Under the pieces are notes generated by a model. It made no database searches, was not told the DNA's origin, and worked only from the letters and a program-made list of their open reading frames with translations. 64,000 nt of DNA from PGYT01 sp963675055 (GTDB taxonomy: Bacteria; Bacteroidota; Ignavibacteria; Ignavibacteriales; Melioribacteraceae): positions 124,001 to 188,000 of the forward strand of contig CAXXJE010000005.1 in the NCBI GenBank assembly GCA_963675055.2, given 5' to 3'. Shown in pieces: positions 16,023-26,446 of this stretch. The translations under genes were made by a program, and so were the position numbers. Within the stretch, counting starts at the first letter, position 1, and each line of letters begins with the position of its first letter.

Positions 16023-18167
16023 TTATTCGTTTTCCATATTTGAAATAAGAAGTGTTGCCCTCGTTGTCTGGAAAAGATCCCAAAACTCGATTGGCCGATT
16101 TTCAGACTTACCTGTTAAATATTTATGCAGTTCAATAAGTTCATCGCAATGCCCCTTATCACTAACGAGTGATTTGACATTTCCTATCTTCAAACCATAT
16201 CCGGTTAGTTCCTTGTAGTCATCAAGCAATATTGTTTTTCCATCGAAATTTATTTCCATTCTTTCTTTCGATAATTGTTTGGAGCCGTTTGAATAATAAT
16301 TTAAAGTACAAATAGAACCGTCGGAGTATTTAAAAAGAATGGATTTGTTATCCGAACCTTTGTACCTACCACTGGTTGTTCCTAATGAAGAGCATGAAAT
16401 AGTCTCAATTTCAGCTTCAGTAAAAAAATTGAAAAGATCGATAATGTGGCAAGATTCACCGACGATTCTTCCGCCATACTCATGCACCCAATGGTCGTAA
16501 TTTATAAATCCGGCATTCATATTATAATTGATAATCAAAGCTGAATTCCTGGACTTAAGATGTTTCTTAATCTCGGAAGCATATTTACTGAATCTTCTGT
16601 TATAACCAACGAACAAGAGCGGATGATTCGGGAGTTCAGTTTTATAGAATTTATGAATCTCTTCCAATTCAGAAAGATTGACCGCCAAGGGTTTTTCGAC
16701 AAATACGTGTTTATTTGATTTGAGTGATTTTAATACAAGTTCAGCATGATTATGATGCCTGGTAGCGATAATAACCAAGTCAACATTTTCATCCGTAAAA
16801 ATATCGTCATAGTCGGAAGTGGTATAAGAAGCATTATACTGACTGGCAGCTTTTTTTGCATTATATCCATTTTTACTAGCGACAGCATAAATACAATATT
16901 TATCTTTCATTTTACTAAGGTTTGAGAGGTGAGTATTTACGCCAAAACTACCCGCACCGATTAATGCCACATTAATTATAGACTTAGAACTGTTTTGCTT
17001 CGGGTTGACTTTAATAACAGTCGATTCGTTTTGCAAGAAGTCATTACCTTTATCATATTGAACAATCACGCAAAGTGATTTTTGAGGTGATTCCATTAAA
17101 ACCCGGTATGCATCCCCTATCTGATCAATAGGGAATTTATCTGTAATAATTTTACTGACATTTATTTTCCCGGTATATACAAGTCTTAAGAACTCTTCCA
17201 TATTTCTTTTTTCGGTCCATCTAACATAACTGTACGGATAATCATTTCCTTTAATCTCATAATTATCGTCGTATCTTCCAGGACCGTAGGAAGTTGAGAT
17301 CAGGAAGTCAAGTTCTTTTGCATATATATCATTTCGGTTGATATTCATTCCCGAAACCCCAACTAAAACCACCTTGCCTTTTCTCCTGCACATTTTAAAA
17401 CTATTGGATAATAATTGATCGCTGCCGGTAGAAGCCGTAAATATAACAGCATCAGCACCGTAACCATTAGTCCAATTATTTACCGCTTCGACCACATCGG
17501 ATTCGACAGAAGGATTAATAATTTTATCGGCGCCTAATTCTTCAGCCAGGTTCAATCTTTGATCAATTATATCAATAGCAGCTGTCTTAATACCAGCAGT
17601 CCTAAGAATCTGAAGAGTCAACATTCCGATAATTCCGGTGCCATAAACGACACAGTATTCACCCAACCTAAGATCTGCCCTTCTAACCCCCTGCAGTGCA
17701 ATAGTTCCAATCGTAACAATTGAAGCATGCTCAAGATTCATATCTTTTGGTATTTTTACTACCAAATTTTTAGGAACACTAACAAATTCAGCATGGACAG
17801 CAAAGCCAGCTCCGGATGCCGTTACATGGTCCCCAACATGAAATTCATCGGCATTTTCTCCAACTTTTTTTACAATTCCGCTTACTGAATAACCGATCTG
17901 TTTACCGCTTTGCAATTCCCCTTTTATTTTATTAAAAAGAATTGAAACACCCCTGTTTTTAACTCCATCGATTACTTTTTTAATTTGATCCGGTTGTGAG
18001 ATAATTCTTTTTAAGAGAGATTTACCCGAATTACTAACTGTACCCCCTTCCGTACCTGCCGAAATACAACTATTAACCACCTTTATTAAGATTCGGCCTT
18101 CGGAAACCTGAGGAGATGGAATTTCTTCACTGAAAACTATTCCCTTTTTTACTATTGCCTGTTTCAT
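16023..18167 (-). CDS. Two-domain oxidoreductase: zinc-type alcohol dehydrogenase fused to Gfo/Idh/MocA domain
   Basis: This 714-residue fusion has an N-terminal half that is a medium-chain dehydrogenase (GDHVTASGAGFAVHAEFV, then YGTGIIGMLTLQILRTAG as cofactor fold). The C-terminal half from about residue 395 is a Gfo/Idh/MocA dehydrogenase (VALIGAGSFGVNTHL, EKPLAVN, GRIVGESCHIIDLF). The same fusion is known from other polysaccharide loci, where it is often beside a heparinase II/III gene, as it is here. A joint role in oxidising, epimerising or otherwise remodelling a sugar is likely, but the substrate is unknown. The usual structural zinc cysteines of the alcohol dehydrogenase domain are not obvious. 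Confidence 0.8.
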   Translation of the reverse strand: MKQAIVKKGIVFSEEIPSPQVSEGRILIKVVNSCISAGTEGGTVSNSGKSLLKRIISQPDQIKKVIDGVKNRGVSILFNKIKGELQSGKQIGYSVSGIVKKVGENADEFHVGDHVTASGAGFAVHAEFVSVPKNLVVKIPKDMNLEHASIVTIGTIALQGVRRADLRLGEYCVVYGTGIIGMLTLQILRTAGIKTAAIDIIDQRLNLAEELGADKIINPSVESDVVEAVNNWTNGYGADAVIFTASTGSDQLLSNSFKMCRRKGKVVLVGVSGMNINRNDIYAKELDFLISTSYGPGRYDDNYEIKGNDYPYSYVRWTEKRNMEEFLRLVYTGKINVSKIITDKFPIDQIGDAYRVLMESPQKSLCVIVQYDKGNDFLQNESTVIKVNPKQNSSKSIINVALIGAGSFGVNTHLSNLSKMKDKYCIYAVASKNGYNAKKAASQYNASYTTSDYDDIFTDENVDLVIIATRHHNHAELVLKSLKSNKHVFVEKPLAVNLSELEEIHKFYKTELPNHPLLFVGYNRRFSKYASEIKKHLKSRNSALIINYNMNAGFINYDHWVHEYGGRIVGESCHIIDLFNFFTEAEIETISCSSLGTTSGRYKGSDNKSILFKYSDGSICTLNYYSNGSKQLSKERMEINFDGKTILLDDYKELTGYGLKIGNVKSLVSDKGHCDELIELHKYLTGKSENRPIEFWDLFQTTRATLLISNMENE

Positions 18168-18190
18168 AGTTAAGATTCACCCAATTTAGA

Positions 18191-20047
18191 CTAGTATAAA
18201 TTTCCCGGTTTAATAATTAGTTCTGTTTGTATGCTATTATTATACTCGCAATAAAATTCTACCTGATATGATTCCATTGTTGAGAGAAAAATATCACTTA
18301 CCTCTCCATCTTTTAGAATATAATTAAGGTTCACGAAATTTATTTTATATGATTCGGAATCATTATAAAATAATATATCATTCGGATTCTGTTTTACATC
18401 CCAATACTTTTTGGGAATATTCAATGTGATCTTTAATTTGTGATATCCGGTTCCAGCCAGAAAGTCTATAATCTTTAACTGTTTCTCAGATTTATTAAAT
18501 TCGTATTTTCTTGTTGAATGCTGCCCGCCGCCGGATAAATTTTTATATCCGTCGTGCCTAAGCGTTACGGTCCATAATTCGTCATTATTTATATAACCAT
18601 CTGTTTTTACATTTATACTTCCCAGTAATTCGAACATCCTATCAGGATCGAACTCAATAATTTCCCTACTATCGATCACAGCACAATTATGTTTCAATGA
18701 GGACCTATATTCATTCCGACCATTTTTACTACCAGTATAACAATAATTCCACGGATCAACTATGAACGGATATTTAGTATACAATTCGAATGATAAAAAG
18801 TCGTTATGTTGATGATTTCCTTTACCTCTGGCCCCGATATCATTAGAGTTAATTAATATACTGTAATCATTTTGCCTATAACTGTAATACTTCCCGGCGA
18901 GATCAACCAGATTACCGCTCTCGATAGTGTTGTTAAGTTGAGGGAGCTTATAAAAAATTAAAGTCTCGAAAGACGATTTATTTTTACTGCCTAATAATTC
19001 TATATACCTGATGTTATTAAATTCATCGATTGTGCCGAGATCATAAAAAACCTTTCCGCTGTCGCTATCGCCCATCCTTGCGATAAATCCATTACAATGA
19101 CTGAAATAAAGGGTGGTTTTATATATTCCGGGTAATGCCAGATTTAAGGATTCAAGTGATTTGTTACTATAATAGTATGCAGCATACAAAAAATACAACA
19201 ATTCAAAGACAAAACGATGATAATTAACCGAATTTTCAAAATTCACACCGCCAGGAAGGAATTGATTTTTTAAAGCCCTGTTCAGAATTTTATGGCCGAA
19301 TTTTTCCCATCTGCGTGAATAATCATTATCCGATAGCATCAGGCTGGAATACAACAAGCCAATAGCTGCAGAAAGTCCATGGTTATTTTCTGCCCCATAA
19401 AAAGTAATTTCATAGTTCCGATATATAAAATCCGCATGTTCAAATATCATTTTCGACAACTTTTCTTCAACAAATTCTTTATAAAGCGGAGAGTTTTGGA
19501 AAAAAATATGCACCCATGAAATATTAATCAGTTTTAATGCCGCTTCCATACTGTTAGTAGGAACAAGCGTGTTATATAGCGGAGTAAACTCATCGATCTC
19601 TGAAAAATAATTTACAATAGCTTGAGTGTAAGATTCATCATTAGTAATAAAGTATGCCAGACCGATATTATAAAAGTATTTAGCTCTATAAATCTCCCAA
19701 TGAAATCTTAAATCTTTGTTAAACACTTCATTTTTATCAAGATTTTCACGAATAGAACTTATCCTATAATCACTTAAATATATTTCTTTGCCATAAATCA
19801 GTACGTGGCCATTCTTAAATCTATCAGCGTAAGCAACTAATTTTTTTTTAGCAGTTCTATTTATATTAAAATATTCAAGAATATTTGTCTGTGTATTCAC
19901 CTTAAAAGGATCGGATAAAGATTGGCAAGGTGCTTTAGGCAGATTTCTCTTTAATATTTTTCTCCTGAAAAAATAAAGCAATCCTAATAAAATATTATTT
20001 CGGAGAACAACATTAATTTTCAGTAAGAGAATAAACAGGGAGTTCAA
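18191..20047 (-). CDS. Heparinase II/III family protein
   Basis: This 618-residue protein has an alpha-toroid N-terminal part (ENNHGLSAAIGLLYSSLM; GVNFENSVNYHRFVFELLYF) and a C-terminal beta-sandwich. The junction reads GKGNHQHNDFLSFEL, then PFIVDPWNYCYT, RNEYRSSLKHNCAVID, the usual family signature including the histidine and tyrosine candidates for polysaccharide elimination. The family comprises lyases of uronate-containing glycans. In O-antigen/exopolysaccharide loci its role is unclear (trimming or epimerisation). The start is a TTG at 20047 with GGACAG upstream; no ATG occurs in the first 100 residues. No signal peptide is clear, although the N-terminus is hydrophobic (SLFILLLK). Confidence 0.78.
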   Translation of the reverse strand: MNSLFILLLKINVVLRNNILLGLLYFFRRKILKRNLPKAPCQSLSDPFKVNTQTNILEYFNINRTAKKKLVAYADRFKNGHVLIYGKEIYLSDYRISSIRENLDKNEVFNKDLRFHWEIYRAKYFYNIGLAYFITNDESYTQAIVNYFSEIDEFTPLYNTLVPTNSMEAALKLINISWVHIFFQNSPLYKEFVEEKLSKMIFEHADFIYRNYEITFYGAENNHGLSAAIGLLYSSLMLSDNDYSRRWEKFGHKILNRALKNQFLPGGVNFENSVNYHRFVFELLYFLYAAYYYSNKSLESLNLALPGIYKTTLYFSHCNGFIARMGDSDSGKVFYDLGTIDEFNNIRYIELLGSKNKSSFETLIFYKLPQLNNTIESGNLVDLAGKYYSYRQNDYSILINSNDIGARGKGNHQHNDFLSFELYTKYPFIVDPWNYCYTGSKNGRNEYRSSLKHNCAVIDSREIIEFDPDRMFELLGSINVKTDGYINNDELWTVTLRHDGYKNLSGGGQHSTRKYEFNKSEKQLKIIDFLAGTGYHKLKITLNIPKKYWDVKQNPNDILFYNDSESYKINFVNLNYILKDGEVSDIFLSTMESYQVEFYCEYNNSIQTELIIKPGNLY

Positions 20048-20183
20048 TTATCTGTCCAAAGTAACAATTTATAAAATCATTTTTGATAAATAAAGGGACT
20101 GATTGAAACAGCATACAGGATACTTAAAATAATACTGTTTTTATCTCATATGTCATTAAAGAATTCGAATCAATTAACCAGGA

Positions 20184-20906
20184 TTATTTAAAATGTGTAT
20201 GAAATTTGAGATAGTCGACCTCTGCGGCATTAAGTTCTTCAATTGTATTAAAAGTTACATCAGCACCTTTATGAACATACGCATGGAGTTTATTTATTGC
20301 AGCCATAATTTTAAAGAAAGCAATTAACCCCGTCCCGTCTTTCCATTTATTCAAATCGTCCGGTATATAATCCAAAGCAACTTTCTCCATTATGAAGGTA
20401 CCAACGTAATAGTGAAGAATCGGTTTTTCTTCTATCGATTCCACTTTAGAATCCATATCAAAAGTTACAAGTCCGAAAGGACTTTGAATAGGAGAAACAA
20501 CAAAACTGATGAAAGCCTTTTTATCATTATGGAACTTCAATAATTTTGATAAGTCCAGGTTAGAAATACTATCCCCATATGTTACTATTACTCTTTCACC
20601 GAATAGTTCTGAAGCTTCCGATATTCTCTGCAGCATAGAAGCCTCTTCGCCGGCTTCGGAGAATTCTATTTGGCAATTGATATCAATATTTTCACAGTAC
20701 TCTTTTATGACTTCACCTTTATATCCTGTTGCAACAATAAACTGATCGAAACCGTCCTTAATATAATGTTCGAATTTATGATGAAGAATTGGTTTTCCAT
20801 TGAGTTCAACCAGTGCTTTGGGCACCACTTTACCTAACTCACCCAGCCGGGTTCCTTTTCCGCCAGCTAGTATAAGCACCTTACAAGCGCTATCGATTTT
20901 ATTCAT
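20184..20906 (-). CDS. Sugar-phosphate nucleotidyltransferase
   Basis: This 240-residue protein of the NTP_transferase family has LILAGGKGTRLGELG near residue 12 followed by PKALVELNGKPILHH. This is the nucleotide-binding signature and conserved lysine of enzymes that make NDP-sugars from sugar-1-phosphates. Later elements are VTYGDSISN (metal Asp) and ESIEEKP. It lacks the C-terminal beta-helix of GlmU/RmlA-like long forms. AGGAGAAA precedes the ATG at 20906, which overlaps the end of the upstream gene by 8 nt. The sugar is unknown. Confidence 0.82.
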   Translation of the reverse strand: MNKIDSACKVLILAGGKGTRLGELGKVVPKALVELNGKPILHHKFEHYIKDGFDQFIVATGYKGEVIKEYCENIDINCQIEFSEAGEEASMLQRISEASELFGERVIVTYGDSISNLDLSKLLKFHNDKKAFISFVVSPIQSPFGLVTFDMDSKVESIEEKPILHYYVGTFIMEKVALDYIPDDLNKWKDGTGLIAFFKIMAAINKLHAYVHKGADVTFNTIEELNAAEVDYLKFHTHFK

Positions 20907-21996
20907 TTATATTTCTCCTGCTACTTAAAGCCTGATAAAATTTTTCAAGAAAGATATCAGCATTATTTACCTGATTGTCATTAATCACAAATGATGACTC
21001 GTTATTATCTTTAAGAACATTAATTACTTTAGCGATCAGATCATTCACGTTTCTATTTTCAAACAATATAGTTCCCTCGGCACGATTACATACATCACTT
21101 GCGATTGAAGGAATACCGAAGTAGAGCGCTTCTCTTAAAGTAGTTCCATCCCCATCTGTATTTGTTGCTCTTATAAAAAGATTTGAATAAGGCAAAAATG
21201 ATACGAATGAAATATCTGTACCAACTGCGAAATAAAATGACGACTCAAGGTCATACTTTTTTATTTGATTCATGTGACAATTAAAATTTTCCTTTTCAGT
21301 GATTTGCGGAATAATTACGACAAAACCCAAATCCGCATCAATACTTCTTAATTCTTTAGCCATATCAATAAACAAATCCAGTCCGTACAGATCGACTCCA
21401 TTATGAAGAACAGGCCCGTATGCGTAAGTAAGAATTATTCTTTTTTTACTTTTACAAAAGTCTGAAGCATCCTCCGGAATTTTAAATCTTTCAAAATATT
21501 CATTATCCACAGGTATGAATGCCTGAATTATTGAAATTTTATCTGGCTTCACCTGTTTATCTATTAAAAAGTCCCTGAAACTTTTGTTTACAGAAATAAC
21601 ATGGCTTGAAATTTTAACAATATTCATAATTTGCTTTACATCGACGGCACTATTAAGTATTGTCTGTTCGGGTGAAGCTACAAAGGTGACTGTAATTTTT
21701 ATTCCTAATAATCTCATAAATAAAATCAATCTGTATTTGCCAAGACTAATTTTATCAGGCAAAGGACAATGCAGAACTTTTGGTCCAGGTTTTACAATTT
21801 CATATAGAGCTCTGAAAGGTTCTTTGTGCAGAGAGACATAATTTCTACTACTTAGTTCAACTCTGTTTCCGTTATTAGCCAGATCAAAAACAAGAAACTG
21901 AATATTTTTATTTTTGAGAAAAGCAACCAATCTCTCAAGATGAGTTGAAACACCACCAATTGGAGGAGGCAAAGAACCCAATAAAATTACACGCAA
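20899..21996 (-). CDS. Glycosyltransferase, GT4-like
   Basis: This 365-residue GT-B protein begins MRVILLGSLPPPIGGVSTHL, the donor/acceptor glycine-rich loop typical of GT4. It ends with the donor-binding region DGDGTTLREALYFGIPSIAS, in which the first of the two family glutamates is replaced by aspartate. The start codon is TTG at 21996 with AGGAA upstream and no alternative ATG nearby. It overlaps the nucleotidyltransferase gene downstream by 8 nt, implying translational coupling. Confidence 0.78.
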   Translation of the reverse strand: MRVILLGSLPPPIGGVSTHLERLVAFLKNKNIQFLVFDLANNGNRVELSSRNYVSLHKEPFRALYEIVKPGPKVLHCPLPDKISLGKYRLILFMRLLGIKITVTFVASPEQTILNSAVDVKQIMNIVKISSHVISVNKSFRDFLIDKQVKPDKISIIQAFIPVDNEYFERFKIPEDASDFCKSKKRIILTYAYGPVLHNGVDLYGLDLFIDMAKELRSIDADLGFVVIIPQITEKENFNCHMNQIKKYDLESSFYFAVGTDISFVSFLPYSNLFIRATNTDGDGTTLREALYFGIPSIASDVCNRAEGTILFENRNVNDLIAKVINVLKDNNESSFVINDNQVNNADIFLEKFYQALSSRRNINE

Positions 21997-22011
21997 TATA
22001 TATTCCTAAAG

Positions 22012-23010
22012 TTATTTAATTACATAATTACTTAAGTTAAGCAGATTCGAATTGCCAGAATAATATAGCTCATAATATTTTGCAAACCATTCAATTGTTA
22101 TTGCAAGACCGGATTCGTAATCAATTTTTGATTCCCAATTTAACAACTCTTGGGCTTTGGAAGCGTCAGACCGCATCTCCCAAATTTCATTCGGTCTTGT
22201 TGGCAAAGCGCCTATTCTAAGATCAGATTTAGAGTTTGTCATTTTATGAATTAATCTGGCGACATCACAAATAGGGACATCTTTTCCAGTACCCAGATTA
22301 ATAACTTCACCAAGCACATTATCGGCCTGAGAAGCAAGCAGCATGCCTTCAGTCAGATTACTCACAAAGTTAAATTCACGAGTTTGTTTGCCTTCGGTTG
22401 TTAAAACAGGCACTCCTCTCAGACAATTAATAATAAGTTCAGGAATAACCGCGCGCATGCTCTGATAAGGTCCGAAAGCATTGAATGGTCTTAATACAAC
22501 AATGGGATGTCCGGTTTCTTTGTATTTCATAATACTGTACAACTCTCCGGCATATTTCCCAATTGAATAAGGAGATGAAGGATGGGGATATTTATGTTCA
22601 ACAAAGAGTCCGGTATCCTGCAATCCATAAACTTCTGAAGTGGAAATATAAACTAACCTTTCATAATCACTCAAGGATTCCAATAAATTAGCAGTACCAT
22701 TAGAATTCGTATCCATAGCTTCGCCAAAATGGTTGAAACTATTCCCGACATGATTATAAGCGGCTAAATGAAAGACATAATCAAATTTTTCTTTCCTGAA
22801 CGGAAGCAAAGATTCGATATTCCTAATATCCGCCTCGAATATTCTTACATTATTCCACAATGAAATCAGTCTCACATTATGTTCTATACTATTATACCTA
22901 ACAACGACAGTTACATCCGCTCCTTCACTGATTAAACGTGTAGTCAAATGAGAGCCAATAAATCCAGAAGCACCTGTTATCAGGACCTTTTTATTGTTCA
23001 ACATACCCAT
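22012..23010 (-). CDS. NAD-dependent epimerase/dehydratase (extended SDR)
   Basis: This 332-residue enzyme has a Rossmann GASGFIGSHL near residue 14, STSEVYG near 128 and the catalytic YSIGK near 152. The RPFNAFGPYQSMRAVIP and TEGKQTREFNFVSNL segments match nucleotide-sugar epimerases/dehydratases. AGGAG precedes the ATG at 23010. It resembles UDP-/GDP-hexose 4,6-dehydratases or 4-epimerases; the exact reaction cannot be decided from sequence. Confidence 0.82.
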   Translation of the reverse strand: MGMLNNKKVLITGASGFIGSHLTTRLISEGADVTVVVRYNSIEHNVRLISLWNNVRIFEADIRNIESLLPFRKEKFDYVFHLAAYNHVGNSFNHFGEAMDTNSNGTANLLESLSDYERLVYISTSEVYGLQDTGLFVEHKYPHPSSPYSIGKYAGELYSIMKYKETGHPIVVLRPFNAFGPYQSMRAVIPELIINCLRGVPVLTTEGKQTREFNFVSNLTEGMLLASQADNVLGEVINLGTGKDVPICDVARLIHKMTNSKSDLRIGALPTRPNEIWEMRSDASKAQELLNWESKIDYESGLAITIEWFAKYYELYYSGNSNLLNLSNYVIK

Positions 23011-23060
23011 ATATATATCTCCTATTGAATTTTATATTTTAATCTTAATACTAAATTTCA

Positions 23061-25007
23061 TTAATGCCATAAATCATACCATAATGAAAGATTAGCCAAC
23101 GTCCATAAATGGCCGTAATAATTAACTTTTTTACGATTAGTCAACTCAAACATCTCATCGACAAATTTATAATTTATAATATTCTCGTTTCTCAATTTAG
23201 TGCTGTAAATAATTTCCTTTAAATATTCCTCAAAACCATTATTAAAGAACGAATTTATCGGAAATCCGAATCCCATTTTTTTTCGGTAGATGATATCATT
23301 AGGAAGATATTTTTCGGCAACTTTTTTAAGTAAATACTTTGTTTTCCCGTCCCGTATTTTCAGATCATCCGACAGGCTAAATGAATATTCGACAATTGAA
23401 TGATCAAGAAAAGGGACGCGTCCTTCAACAGAAGCGGCCATCATCATTTTATCAACACGCATGAGTAATAATTCGGGAAGCCGCATCCTGAGTTCCTGAT
23501 ATGCTAATTTACCTAGATAACTGCTGTTATTTGAGTTTTCATACCTTTTTACGTTATCACTGATAAAATTATACGGATTCTCATTGTAGTGGTTTGGAAT
23601 AACCTTTTGTATATTATAAGGATAATATTTTTGCGCATTACTCCAGTATAGTTCCTTTTTTTCATACATCAGATCAAAACAGTCTAGATATTTTCGAAAT
23701 TTTGTTTTTGAGACAATACCCTTACCCACTTCCGCACCAAATTTCCTTACCGGTCCAGGGATATAATCCAAATACTGCCAAAGGTATTTATTAATCTGGT
23801 AATAGTATTTAAAGTTGGAGTACCCTGCAAACAATTCGTCAGCTCCCTCTCCGACTAAAATAACACTAATACCCAATTCTTTTGCTTTTTTAGATAATTC
23901 ATAAATAGGAATACAAACCGGGTCAGCAATTGGTTCATCCTGGTAATAAACCATTTCATCTATTATTTTCTGTGAACTTTTTCCATCAAGAATTAGTTCA
24001 AAATGATTTGTATTGTAAAGATCAGCTATCTTCTTCGCATAATCATACTCATTAGTTTCAATATCTTTGTAACCAATGGTTAATGTATTAATTTGCTGAT
24101 CCGTGTATTTACTCATCATTGCGACAATTAAACTGGAATCGACTCCCCCACTCAGAAATACACCAACCGGAACATCGCTCATCATTCTTAAGGAAATTGA
24201 ATTAAGTAATTTTTCCTCTAACTCATCAACACTTCCAACCTGATCAGTGACCTCTTTAAAATTATCCAGCGGATTCCAATATTGAGTTATTTCAATAGAT
24301 CCCTTACAATCAATTGTAAGAAAGCAACCCGTATCCAATTTACTGACAGCTTCAAACATTGTTGAAGGAGGCGGCACCGCAAGGAACGAGAAATAATACG
24401 AAAGCGCATCTATATTCATATTCCTGGACACAGATTTAACAGTAAGAATGGATTTGATTTCTGAGGAAAAAAAGAATGAATTCATTCCCTTATGATAATA
24501 AAGAGGTTTTACTCCTACACGATCACGAACCAGGTACATTTTTTTCTGCAAGTTGTCCCAAAGTCCAAACGCGAAAATACCCTTAAATTTTTTTACGCAC
24601 TCAATACCCCATTTTTGATACGCAAATAGTATTACTTCCGTATCAGTCTTACTTTTAAATTTTACTCCGTCAATTTCCAATTCTTTCCGGATTTCGGTGT
24701 GATTATATATTTCTCCATTATAAACCAACCAATATTTATTATCCAAATTCATCGGTTGATGACCGAGTTCACTCAGATCAACAATGCTCAACCGGCGATG
24801 AGTAAAAGCGACATTAAATTTACCAGAATATTCACCGGAGAAATCATTTCGAAATTCCAAAGGTCTCACATCATCATTGAAACTTGAAAACAGAACTGAT
24901 CCATGATCATCTGGTCCACGATGACTAATTGCAGAATTCATTTCGATTACTTCATTTATATTAACAGAATCTTTAGAAAGATTAAAAATACCAGATATAC
25001 CGCACAT
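23061..25007 (-). CDS. asnB: Asparagine synthetase (glutamine-hydrolysing) family protein
   Basis: This 648-residue two-domain enzyme keeps the N-terminal nucleophile Cys2 (MCGISGIFNLS) of class II glutamine amidotransferases. ISHRGPDD and NGEIYNH also match the family. The C-terminal synthetase domain carries the ATP loop FLSGGVDSSLIVAMMS and VGEGADELFAGY. Such genes inside O-antigen or capsule loci usually amidate a uronic acid rather than make free asparagine; that role is inferred from context. The ATG at 25007 gives the required Met-Cys start. Confidence 0.85.
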   Translation of the reverse strand: MCGISGIFNLSKDSVNINEVIEMNSAISHRGPDDHGSVLFSSFNDDVRPLEFRNDFSGEYSGKFNVAFTHRRLSIVDLSELGHQPMNLDNKYWLVYNGEIYNHTEIRKELEIDGVKFKSKTDTEVILFAYQKWGIECVKKFKGIFAFGLWDNLQKKMYLVRDRVGVKPLYYHKGMNSFFFSSEIKSILTVKSVSRNMNIDALSYYFSFLAVPPPSTMFEAVSKLDTGCFLTIDCKGSIEITQYWNPLDNFKEVTDQVGSVDELEEKLLNSISLRMMSDVPVGVFLSGGVDSSLIVAMMSKYTDQQINTLTIGYKDIETNEYDYAKKIADLYNTNHFELILDGKSSQKIIDEMVYYQDEPIADPVCIPIYELSKKAKELGISVILVGEGADELFAGYSNFKYYYQINKYLWQYLDYIPGPVRKFGAEVGKGIVSKTKFRKYLDCFDLMYEKKELYWSNAQKYYPYNIQKVIPNHYNENPYNFISDNVKRYENSNNSSYLGKLAYQELRMRLPELLLMRVDKMMMAASVEGRVPFLDHSIVEYSFSLSDDLKIRDGKTKYLLKKVAEKYLPNDIIYRKKMGFGFPINSFFNNGFEEYLKEIIYSTKLRNENIINYKFVDEMFELTNRKKVNYYGHLWTLANLSLWYDLWH

Positions 25008-25102
25008 AAATATTACCAGTTTTAATTTATTTCAATTAATATTTGAGTTGAAAATTATGATGGGACTGAGAAGTTTGAGTTAACAATTTGAGAAATAATG
25101 AA

Positions 25103-26410
25103 TTATCGCAAATAGGAAAATTGACTTACCTCATTACCAACAGATTCAGATTCGGTTTCATATTTAAATAAGCATGTAAACAAAATGATCTGAAATAAAA
25201 ACACAGGATCAAGATAACTTCCATACCAGTTAAATCCCACAAAGTATGCAATACTCCCCGAATAAATTAAAGCATTCTTACTTAATTTTATTCTTTTAAA
25301 TAACGCCATATAGTATTTAATTACAAATCCGAACACCAATACTATCATGGGTACGCCTCCCCAAATCACAAGCATCCCAATTGCAGTCGGATTACGGCTC
25401 CAGTTCTTTCTGATAGTAGGGTCGCCGAAAAAACTATTTTCAAGTACCGAGGCCGCAAACACAAGTCTGTCATATCTTTCTTCGATTGAAGCGGTTGTAC
25501 TCTTACCGAGTACAGTTGTTTTACCATACGGATTAACATCGGTATAACTGAATAATATTATTATAGCAAAAATAATAAGACCGGCCATTGTCAGGGTGAT
25601 TATTCTGAGTGCTGGAGAGAATTTATTACGCGACTTAGATTTAGTAAATATGAAATACATTGCCAAACCGAAAAGTGCGCCGAAATAGTTAGCAACAGAG
25701 AATGTTAGTAAAAATGCAGCGGAAATAGTTAACATCACAAATAAAGAATTAAAAGTCCGTTCAGATAACAAAGTCTTGCCTTGAAAAAAGAGAGGGATAA
25801 TTAAAAATTGTGCAAACACCGCCGGTTCAGTCCAATAGGACTGGCTGCGATAGAAAAATCCATAAAAACTGTATTTGTCGACAAAACCGCCGAAATTAAA
25901 ATATACCACCTGCCCAGGATCATAGGTTTGAAAAGTGTATAATTCTAATTGAATAATCCCAAGTATAAAGCCGATAAACTGAAATACAGCCAGAAGAGAA
26001 ATAATAAAAGCTAATGAAACAAAGGATTTCTTCAGTAAAATTATATCAAAATATTTATCGTTAACAATTATCATAATCAAAATAATTGTTATAATTTTTC
26101 GAATATTCCCACTTGTTGAAAATCCAGTACCATAATAAATAAACAGACCGATCAAGATCAAATAAACAGCGATAACCACAAGATATGCCACAATACTTTT
26201 TTGCAGTCTGTTGAGTGATATTCTATTAAACGAGGAAAATGCAATAAATGCCAGATTGGCAATAATTAAAATTCTGCCCAAAGAAAGATTAAATCCAAGG
26301 TTTACTATAAGTTCATCGACGAGAAGGCATGGTTCCATTAAAACAACTGCAAAGATCGATACAATTTTATAATAAGTTATAATATTATTTTCAATTTTAT
26401 TTTTTCCCAT
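25103..26410 (-). CDS. O-antigen polymerase-like membrane protein (Wzy)
   Basis: This 435-residue protein has about ten to twelve membrane segments. A periplasmic loop holds YGFFYRSQSYWTEPAVFAQF, the R-S...EP pattern of Wzy-type polymerases. A second loop contains SIEERYDRL and SRNPTAIGML. Wzy joins repeat units flipped by Wzx. It sits three genes from the Wzx-like flippase, which supports this role. The plus-strand gene at 6222 is a second member of the polymerase/ligase class. Confidence 0.68.
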   Translation of the reverse strand: MGKNKIENNIITYYKIVSIFAVVLMEPCLLVDELIVNLGFNLSLGRILIIANLAFIAFSSFNRISLNRLQKSIVAYLVVIAVYLILIGLFIYYGTGFSTSGNIRKIITIILIMIIVNDKYFDIILLKKSFVSLAFIISLLAVFQFIGFILGIIQLELYTFQTYDPGQVVYFNFGGFVDKYSFYGFFYRSQSYWTEPAVFAQFLIIPLFFQGKTLLSERTFNSLFVMLTISAAFLLTFSVANYFGALFGLAMYFIFTKSKSRNKFSPALRIITLTMAGLIIFAIIILFSYTDVNPYGKTTVLGKSTTASIEERYDRLVFAASVLENSFFGDPTIRKNWSRNPTAIGMLVIWGGVPMIVLVFGFVIKYYMALFKRIKLSKNALIYSGSIAYFVGFNWYGSYLDPVFLFQIILFTCLFKYETESESVGNEVSQFSYLR

Positions 26411-26446
26411 AAGAGAATAACAGAATTTATTTGTTGATTGACAGTT

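Noticed and set aside
16021..16083. Upstream extension of the GT4 gene into the dehydrogenase gene
   Set aside because: The ATG at 16020 directly after the upstream stop gives a normal N-terminus; the longer start would overlap by 61 bases.
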